NCBI GenBank assembly: GCA_031216915.1
Contig: CM062289.1
Coordinates: forward strand, 65,913,741-65,977,740
Source of the DNA: Pictodentalium vernedei
Lineage: Eukaryota; Mollusca; Scaphopoda; Dentaliida; Dentaliidae
Direction of reading: 5' to 3'
Length of the DNA stretch: 64,000 nt
Shown: positions 55,991-64,000 of the stretch, piece after piece
How positions within the stretch are numbered: position 1 is the first letter of the stretch
How the letters are laid out: each line of letters opens with the position of its first letter
Notes under the pieces: model-generated
Databases searched by the model: none
Told to the model about the DNA's origin: nothing
Seen by the model: the letters and a program-made list of their open reading frames with translations, nothing else
Made by a program: the position numbers and the translations under genes

Positions 55991-57889
55991 CATGTATATG
56001 TTGCCACTAGTTCAGTGATCTGGACGTAGTGGCTACTCCTCTACATTCAGATTCTGCACATTCAATCCTATAGAAAAAGTTCCCATCAAGTTTTTATGGG
56101 AACTCAAAACTCGAAAGTAGGAATATATATCAAGCTTTCGCCCTTATTACTGGCTGCAATCGATAGTACACATATTTCCTTACATTTGGGATGAGTTTAT
56201 TGATCCAAACTATGTTTTATCCTTTAATTATCATTATTTGAATACTTGCAAGGTGTCAACACATGTTTCGAAATCGTCCATGTTTTTGTATAAATAATAA
56301 ACAGTAAAAACAATAACCCGGTAATGGCACCGAAATGTATAGACCTTTTCATCGATGCGGAATCGGAAATTTGATCGCTTTTGCGCAGAGGGGTTGATAA
56401 CCTCCTCATGCAACCCCAGAAATGGACACACATAACACTAAATGAGGATGTTTGGCAGTTTACCCTTTTTTGGTGTATCAATCTCATCATCTTTTACCAA
56501 TTTCATACAGATCACATGCAAAATGGCACAGGATTGTGGAGGATATGGTCACAGCAGACTTACAAAAGCCACATTGGACATTCTTCATTTTTCATTGATG
56601 CACTCTCTCATGACTCCATACTTGTTCTTCTGAACTGTGTGGATTTGACCCTTGGTAAACTTCATAAAAGGTAAACAAACACAAGAAAAATGGCAGCTCT
56701 TTTGAATTGTAGGCCTCCTAAATTACAATTGGTCTTGCAGTCTGTTTCTTGCAAGAATGATAAAAAGATTTCTCTGAGTCTGTACTAAAAGGTTTGCAGA
56801 AATTAACTATTCAATAAATTTAAGGTATTTTATTGTATAAAATCTGCTCTCTTACTTATGTCATAGCATACTTTCAGGCAGTGATTTCTGCCACATAGTA
56901 ATGGTTCCATGGCAAATATTAGTTTCCACAAAATCTAGGTTTTGTTCCAAACAAATTGATATATAATGTATTGGGGTTATTCCTTTCTGACCTTCTCTAG
57001 ACTTTGGAGAAAATTACCTGAAATTTGACCAAATTTACGTCGGACGTCCCCTTTAGGTGCTATACATGTATAAGTAATCAGGCCTGGCATTCTTAAAAAT
57101 GCAGGAGGACTAAAAATTGCTGTCTTCACATGGCCTAGGGGAGCGATTAGCTCTCCTCAAGCTTATAAAAGCAAAAAGTGGCAAAATGAAGTTGTACTAT
57201 TAATGAATTCTGTCTGGAGGGCTTTGTACATTTTATTTGGTGCTGCTAACCAGGTAGTCTTTGTGAGACGGCTACACTGCCCCTCCCACACCTCCGGGCC
57301 TTGGTAAGGTCCAGAGGTGTGGGAGGAGCAGTGTGTGTGGCCATATTGTGGAGACCACTAACATATCAGAGATCTGAAAACCTGTGGATTTTAGGAATAA
57401 GCTGTTGTGGTAATCATTATTTTCTAAGGCTAGGAGGGCTATTTTTCACCCTCCCCAATTTTTTTAAATCGAGCAGGAGGCGAGCGAATAAATCGCTCTC
57501 TTGAAAACGCCAGGCCTGAGTAATGAAATTTTGTTTATTTTGAAATTCCTACCATTGATATTCTTTAAATTCAAATTAATTATACACAAATTATACATTA
57601 AAGTGAAGGCTGGGGTTTATAGAACATGAAAAATATATGAAATCAACTCATAGAGTAGACAGCAGGCACCACTGGTTCCTGGAAGTCTGCTACCATATTC
57701 GTACCAGAACTAATAATACAATAATATTTCCTGAGAACAACTTGTAGCCAAATAATTTTGATTTCTGGTCAACGTCATCAGGTGGAAAAGCATAGAAAAA
57801 CAACACCATCTAAAATCAAACATGAGAGAAAGATCTACTTCATAAAGCATACTCTTATTTGCTCACCTGACTTTCAGTCAGGAGAGCTA
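55991..57889. other. Stretch without a supported gene
   Basis: Contains a hairpin at 57262-57340 (CCCCTCCCACACCTC and complement) and the dispersed repeat at 57521-57670. The other open frames show no family feature. Confidence 0.45.
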
Positions 57890-58180
57890 CAGTTAAAACT
57901 AGAAGTCCTGTCACGAATTGTGCACTTATCTAGGCTTAATTGCGCGTATCGAATGGCATCCAAAGCATGGCAGGTTCTTCTGGTTACTCATAGCAAACAC
58001 AGGCTATGTTCCAGCCAATGGACCTCCGGGTTACCGGAGGTCCATTGGCTGAATCATTTCTGGTGCACATGCGATATGTACAGAATTTGATGGCCTTACT
58101 ATGGTCATAACGCGTAGATTAACGCGCAGATCGACGTGCTAATTGCGCACATTTCATGACAGGACTTCTAGTTTTAACTG
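57890..58180. mobile_element. T1a miniature element
   Basis: Ends CAGTTAAAACTAGAAGTCC and complement with TA flanks; hairpin at about 58013-58050. Confidence 0.85.
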
Positions 58181-58182
58181 TA

Positions 58183-59582
58183 CATGTGTATAGTGATCAC
58201 TCACCATCCGTCATCCGTGAACACGGTGTTTGCATCTTCTCCTCCCGAACCGCTGAACCAATTTAATTGATATTTGAGATAATAGTTTGTTATAACATCG
58301 CAATTTGATTTTGTTCAAATCAGTGTGCCCAAAAAGTGTGCTTAATCTTATAACAATCTTCTTCTCATGAACCAGCAGTAGCAGAGACTTTATATTTGGT
58401 GTGCAGCTTCCTTTTGAGGTGTAGACTCAGATTTGTTCAAGAGAAGTTCAAGGAGGTATATTTGCCTTCGTTATGGGAGGGGCAAGAATTTTTTCTCCAC
58501 CCAAAATTTCCATTTTCCAAACCGAGAGGCAGATTTGAACCAAATTTGATATGAGGGCTTATTGGGTTATAAGTACTTAATTTATGGCCCAAATTTTTTT
58601 TCCCGTCGCCCCATGGGAACCGCAGGAGCTAAAAATAGAAACAAATTAAAACTCCCATATCTCCAAAACTACACAGCACTGAAAATTCTTATTTGGTGTG
58701 AAGCTTCCTTAGGACCAACAGAATGGAATGGTCCAAAAAAAATTGCTATCGGTTTTATCATGGGGTACTTTTTTGGGACTTTGAAAAAGTGCTGAGTCAG
58801 CATTTTCTAACACTGTGGGTAATGGGCAAACCACTGCTCCAAAAGCTTTCAAGTTTCACATATAACATCTTTGGAAGATTGTTTCACATGTTTATTGAAA
58901 TCAAATCCCTGGGTCCATATTTGGACTCTCTATGGGAGCCCGAATGTTTCAATTACTGCAGTATGAGTAATATTCTTTAAAAATCTTTTTCTTCAGATGT
59001 ACCGATCAGAATCTTTTAATATTTGGTATGCAGCATCCTTAGGGGGGTGAGATTCAAGTTTGTTCAAGCCAAGTCACTGGGTTCATATTTGGGCTCACTG
59101 TGGAAGCTACCATATTTGTTTATTTTGAAATTCCCACCTCTGAATTCCTTAAATTCAATTTAAATATACTCAAATTATACATCAAAATGAAGGTTGTGAT
59201 CACAGGAACTTGGAACTTAATGAGTATTGAGTGATAGTCAGTAAACACCCCCTTCTACACACTCCCTTCCTAATATAATAAAAACACAAAGGAATGAAAC
59301 GAACATAACGACCACAACTCAAAATATTGTTTCGCCACCGCTACAGAAATAAATGCAACTCGACAGCCTTTCTGTACCCATATTCATTACTGTTCTATAC
59401 ACGTATGTGCATAAATATTCAAATGCAACTCATCAATTAGTGTCTTTAATTCGATAAATAAACACAAAATGTCACAAGTAATCAGATATGGACGCGATCA
59501 TCAGGCGTTACTCCAACACCTATTGGTGAAAGTTGGTAGGTTACTAGTGCTGTGCGGTACTGAAATTTCAGCTTTGGTAAGT
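58183..59582. other. Stretch without a supported gene
   Basis: It has weakly repeated phrases (TTTGGTGTGCAGCTTCC, TTTGGTGTGAAGCTTCC, TTTGGTATGCAGCATCC near 58395, 58693 and 59021) that suggest diverged tandem units of about 300 bases. A copy of the dispersed repeat lies at 59113-59190. No gene is visible. Confidence 0.45.
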
Positions 59583-59829
59583 AGAACCTGTCTTGAGAGA
59601 CCGACCTTTGGGCCACACAAAAGTGGTCTCTCAAGACAGGTGGTCTCTCATAACAGGTTTCAGGTTTTCTCAAGTCAGTGAATAACCAACCACAAAATTC
59701 AGAAATGGAGAAGAATAGATTTTTGTAATTACTTTGTAGTTGTTCTTTTTTATGAAGTTATTGTAACAAATTGAAATGGACTGTTATAAAAATTATAAAA
59801 ATAAATTAGTGTTGAAAATCTTCATTGAA
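59583..59829. repeat. Dispersed repeat, inverted partner of 1-246
   Basis: Complement of 1-246 with few differences, including the GTCTCTCAAGACAGGT inverted unit and the AT-rich end. Confidence 0.75.
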
Positions 59830-59868
59830 TGATGTCATGTGTGATTACAGGATGTATCATCCCCAAGC

Positions 59869-60300
59869 CAGTTTGGCCCCTGATGATCACCTTGGACGTT
59901 TTGTCCCCAAGTCTGATTGATTCACCCCCAGTTATCGGCAGCTGGCAGTGAGCACAATGCACTGATTTGTACAGTCATCATGTAATGTATAGATATGGGT
60001 TTGGTTATTTGGATGCAAGATAACTATAACACTCACTGTTAGTGTCATGGGTAGCCTGGTATCTTGCATCCAGATATTCAAGCCTGCATCTATACATTAC
60101 GTGATGACGTACATCATAAGTACCCAAACCATGTACCTTAAAATGATATTCATTGTCTACCAAGCAAGCTGAAACAAAATGCCCCCCCCCCCCAACCATA
60201 AATGGCCCTCCTGGGGTCATTTTAGGCAAACCCAAAACCCAAAATGGCCCTCCTGGGGTGATTTGAGGCGAACCATGATGGCCCTCCTGCAGTTTTCAAA
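59869..60300. repeat. Weak terminal-array-like repeats around an inverted segment
   Basis: Left: TTTGGCCCC, GGACGTTTTGTCCCC and GATTCACCCCC. Right: three AATGGCCCTCCTGGGGT-like units at 60205-60290. Between them GGATGCAAGATA and its complement lie near 60011 and 60061, and ATGTATAGATA has its complement near 60085. The left part resembles the arrays of elements D and E, but pairing is not convincing. Confidence 0.4.
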
Positions 60301-60437
60301 ATGACAAGCCTGGTTAGGAACACTGGAACGGGGCCTTATTTCTTCAGAAATGGAAGTACCAAGTTAACAACTTGCCACTTTTTAAGGTGCTATATAAGTA
60401 ATAGAATTTTTTTTTTTTTTTAAATTCCCACCTCTTA

Positions 60438-60557
60438 CAGTTAAAACTAGAAGTCCTGTCACAAACTGCGTGCTTATCTAGGCTTAATTGCGCGTATGAA
60501 TTGCGCGCAATTGCCATATCGAATGGCATCCAAAGCATGGCAGGTTTTCCTGGTTAC
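60438..60557. mobile_element. T1a miniature element, left part (interrupted)
   Basis: Starts at CAGTTAAAACTAGAAGTCC after TA and follows the T1a consensus up to CCTGGTTAC. The next T1a bases (ATAGCAAACACGGGCAAT) are found at 62931-62948, beyond the hAT element. Confidence 0.85.
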
Positions 60558-62930
60558 CAAGGTTGGGCGGTTAAAACCGCCCCCGGTTTTAACCGGCGGT
60601 TTTAACCGGTTTTAACCACCCCGGTCAATACTCCCTCAAGTGGTCAATACTGGTCAATACTGGTCAATTGAAATTTTGTAAAAGACAATCAAGTAGTTTT
60701 AGTAAAAGAATGTCATATAATATTTGAAAAAACATTTTTTTTATTTATCTCAGTGGTATTTTTATATTAAAGTTGCTATTTATATGAAATATGAAAGAAA
60801 TTGTATTGTATGTAAATCCTAATAAGGCTGAAAACTTAGTGGTCAATACTTGATACTGGTCTATTTAAATATTTTAAAATATTAAAAAGGTGGATAAAAT
60901 TTTTAAAGTTTATGGAATAGTATTTGTGCATGTATCACAAATGTCATTTTTACAGGTAAATTACAGGTATCACACAGGTACATGTAAGTACATGACAATT
61001 AATTAAACACCTGGATGACAGATGGTCAATTAGAGATTTGATTGTTAAAACAACACCCCTTCAGTACAAGGAAAAGGGGTAATAAAAAAGTGGCTTTAAT
61101 CCATTGTAATGTGATAATTTATAATTAAGGTAATAAAAACTTTTATAAGTTCTTTCATGTACTAGGTTGTCTAGACAAATTTTAGTCCAAATGCAGGAAA
61201 TGGATTGTCCTCATGGATATACTCTTCATGGCTTCTTATATGTAGGGTTTCTTTATTTTTCTTTTATAATGAAGTCCAAAACCAACACTTTCATTCTCAG
61301 TTTTACACTGCTATTGAAAACGTCACTCAAAGAAAATTCACTGTTCACCAAGATGAAACCTAAAGATCCCATTTGGAACTTTTACAACTTAGGTGATTCC
61401 AGTAAAACAACTGCAACATGTAAAGACTGTAATGCTGTAGTCAGTGCCAAAGTACTCAGACTGAGGGCCCACAGAGAGAAATGTCCAGCATCAGCTAGAC
61501 CTGTCAAGAGACCATTTGCAGATGTTGAGCAACATGATCCAGCACCAACCAGTACACCAGAGCCTGTAGCTAAGAAGCCTAAGCAGTCAAGCATGACCAC
61601 ATACAGTTTTAGCACAGACCAAACCATGTCTCGACAACTTGATGAGCAGATTGCCAAGCTATTCTACGCCTGCAACCTACCTTTCAAAATAGCAGACAAT
61701 CCTGTATTTAAAGAAACCATCCAGATGCTACGACCAGGTTACAACCCACCCAACCGTAAAGAGGTAGGAGGCCAACTACTTGACCAAGTCCACGACAAGA
61801 TAACAACAAAAGTCAGTGCTGAATTGAAAGATAAAGAAGTTGTACTTATCCAAGATGGTTGGAGTGATATCCACAACACACCAGTCATAGCCACCAGTCT
61901 TCAGTGTGAAGGAAAGTCATTCTTCCTATCAGCAGTTGACGCCGGCACCAACAAGAAGACAGCAGCCTACTGTACTTCAGTCGCAGAAGAAGCCATCTCT
62001 ACAGCAACACAACAGTTTCAGTGTTCAGTTACTGGAGTAGTAACAGACAATGAGAAGAAGATGGTTGCCATGAAGCAGAACCTACAAGACAGCAATCCAG
62101 AGCTCACAGTCTACGGTTGCTCTGCACACTGGTTAAACCTACTGGGTCAAGACATTACACCTACACAAGTCATCAACCAAGTCGTCGAGATTAACAAGTA
62201 CTTCAGAAATCACCATGTACCAGGTGCACTGTTGTCCGAGATTCCAGAGTCTGTGAAACCCCAACTACCAGCAGAGACTAGATGGAACAGCCAACTAACC
62301 TGTATTGACACATATATCAGAAACCGGCCATACATGCTGATGATTATTGCCAAGAATGAAGACGTCATAGATTCAAGAATTAGAAACCTGATCCACAACG
62401 TTGGTCTCTTCAATGAAGTGAAACACCTACAACTCCAACTGCAGCCTGTGTCGATTGCACTTGACAATCTCCAGTCAGATAGTTCTACGATTGCTGATGC
62501 CTGTGAGACATGGTTAGATCTGCTGAACAACCCAGACCTACAGACATACAAAGACAAAGTACGCAATAGATTCCAGCAAGCTATGACACCAACACATTTC
62601 CTGGCCAACATTTTGCATCCACAGTACAGAGGGAAGAGTCTACTTCCAGACCAGGTGTCCAGTGCACAAGATCTTCTGTTAACTACCAAGCCAGACATCC
62701 TACCAGACCTCCTTAGCTTCATGACTGACTCACTTCAGATTCCAGCAAGTCTCCTCCACTCAACTGTAATCACCAAGACCAGACCTACTGTTTGGTGGCT
62801 GAGTCTTAGCAGATCATCATCAGTAAACAGCGACTTATGTAATCTTGCACAGAAGATATTGAAGATGCCTTCAAGTTCTGCCTCTATTGAGAGAGTCTTC
62901 TCCAACTTTGGACTTATCCAGACCAAACTT
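60558..62930 (+). mobile_element. hAT element inserted in a T1a element, 3' end lost
   Basis: The left end CAAGGTTGGGCGGTTAAAAC starts within T1a sequence and is followed by several CCGGTTTTAACC motifs. The element carries a transposase gene. Its right end stops inside the coding region and joins directly to the next T1a bases, so the 3' coding end and right terminal repeat are gone. Confidence 0.8.
61353..62930 (+). pseudogene. hAT transposase, C terminus truncated
   Basis: The frame is open from 61167, but the ATG at 61353 (MKPKDPIWNFYNLG) is preferred because a BED-type finger begins there: Trp8, Cys23, Cys26, His40, Cys44. The catalytic core follows with LIQDGWSDI (first Asp) and GVVTDNEKK (second Asp), in the DUF659-type arrangement, then AHWLNLL. 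The C-terminal dimerisation region starts with FSNFGLIQTKL after SSSASIERV, but the frame is cut there and the last codons (62931-62969) come from T1a and DIRS sequence. No other stop or frameshift is visible over 526 codons, so the truncation is the only evident damage. It would catalyse cut-and-paste transposition if complete. Confidence 0.85.
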
Positions 62931-62948
62931 ATAGCAAACACGGGCAAT
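62931..62948. mobile_element. T1a remainder between hAT and DIRS
   Basis: Eighteen bases (ATAGCAAACACGGGCAAT) match the T1a stretch following CTGGTTAC in complete copies. Confidence 0.7.
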
Positions 62949-64000
62949 ATTTTTATACTGTACCAATGACCCAGACTTAGCTGGTGCTAACTCTAACAAA
63001 TCCAGGGCCAAACACAAATTTTGCCCCCCAGTCCCCAAAATTTGCATCAAAAACCAAAAGAAATCATGTCCTATAGGACCTCCATACTTTGCCCTTACTG
63101 CGCATACGCAGTGTCAAGGACGTTCCGAAATTGGCGCCAATTATCATTCTCTGTTTGGCCCTTCATCAGTCAACATCTCACTGATCTTTGTGCTTGTAAA
63201 TCTCAGTTTAAAGGATGCCAGACACGTAATTGTTGGAGAAATGGTGATTCTAAGGAGGATATAGAAGGAGGAGAGGAAAAAGGAGTGACAAAAAATAATC
63301 AGGGCTGTACTTAAAATTTTTTATGAAATTATGTTAAGTTGCCTATTTTCGAGGCATGGGCCTCTTGTTGTCATTCTTGCTAAAAAGTTGCACTGCTTAT
63401 TCAGTGTTTCCTCTCCCCCGGTCTTCTAAGTCCCCCCTTGCAATTCTCCCATGCTTTTGGCATATTTTTGAGAAAGATCATTTCTAAATTCTCCTGGGAG
63501 AGTTGCTTGGTTACAGAATGTTTTCTGTTATTTTCCCCATAGTTACGTTTTCACCCATGGGTGTATAAACGTTGAGTTCTGCATCTTCCATCTGATGTTC
63601 TGCAGATTCTCCCCTGGGAGTCTCTGTCTTGCATCAGATAGAGTGTACTTTTGATGACTGATTTCGGGCCAGTTTTGTCAGTGCCTGGAGTCATGTTTTC
63701 TGGTGTTTTTACACTGTTTGTTTACATTGGCAACAGTCTCTTTTGTGGGGGGCTGTTTGCCTTTGGTGTAGTTTATCTCACTATAAGATACATTTCTATT
63801 ATCCGTAAGTGTTGCATTAATTATTTAATATAAAATTAAAATTTTTGACCACACTTTGCCATCGGATCCATTGGGGCTCAACGTTACTTTTCAGAAACTT
63901 GGGCTTCGTTGAAAAAATATTTTTCAAAAATTATTTTGATTTGCAATTGTTTTTTCATTATTAATGGATCATGTTATTATGTATCTTTGTGTCAGGGGTT
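62949..64000 (+). mobile_element. Second DIRS element, 5' part, cut by the window end
   Basis: The sequence from ATTTTTATACTGTACCAATG follows the 5' terminal repeat of the first DIRS copy (29826-30052, opposite orientation) and then its leader as far as the bases before gag. Similarity is clear but diverged. The short open frames inside are not supported. Gag would begin beyond 64000. Confidence 0.88.

Noticed and set aside
61167..61352. N-terminal extension of the hAT transposase frame
   Set aside because: The BED finger begins right after the ATG at 61353; the upstream part is hydrophobic and AT-rich without family resemblance, so it is more likely leader sequence.

Overview
The window is repeat-dense animal nuclear DNA, most likely from a marine invertebrate (a mollusc is plausible). 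The evidence is a SINE with a tRNA-type RNA polymerase III head, a complete DIRS-type tyrosine-recombinase retrotransposon, many Tc1/mariner-, piggyBac- and hAT-type miniature elements, Mutator-like (MULE) elements with PHD/FLYWCH and MULE exons, and spliced exons with clear AG/GT borders. I see no bacterial operons, no real tRNA or rRNA gene and no CRISPR array. The species call is an inference.

Layout. 1-22 kb: a minus-strand candidate host gene (exons 12142-12044 and 6160-5006, and a decayed paralogous exon 20231-18433) embedded in miniature elements, SINEs and tandem arrays of about 500, 240, 165 and 159 bp. 22.5-30.05 kb: one DIRS element on the minus strand with inverted terminal repeats, an internal complementary region, gag, RT, RNase H/methylase-like and tyrosine recombinase regions. 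It is broken by a SINE, a 37-bp duplication, frameshifts and a stop. 30-35.5 kb: more miniature elements and tandem repeats.

35.5-53.5 kb is the most unusual part. Here a series of elements is bounded by arrays of a 12-16 bp unit centred on TCG (TTTCGGCC, TTTCGCCCC, ACTCGCCCC, ATTCGTCCCC, TTTCGGCACC, ATTCGGCC). Each element has its own version of the unit, in opposite orientation at its two ends. One element has a perfect 9-bp target duplication and two others have 8-bp matches. Several contain MULE-type C-terminal exons and one a PHD-FLYWCH exon, so they look like a radiation of MULE-like transposons whose termini diversified as arrays of probable binding sites.

53.5-64 kb: sparse sequence, further miniature elements, a hAT transposase gene that landed in a Tc1-like miniature element and lost its 3' end, and the 5' end of a second DIRS element running off the window.

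For elements, most calls rest on terminal repeats plus target duplications read directly from the sequence; protein calls rest on motifs visible in the translations. No database search was possible.
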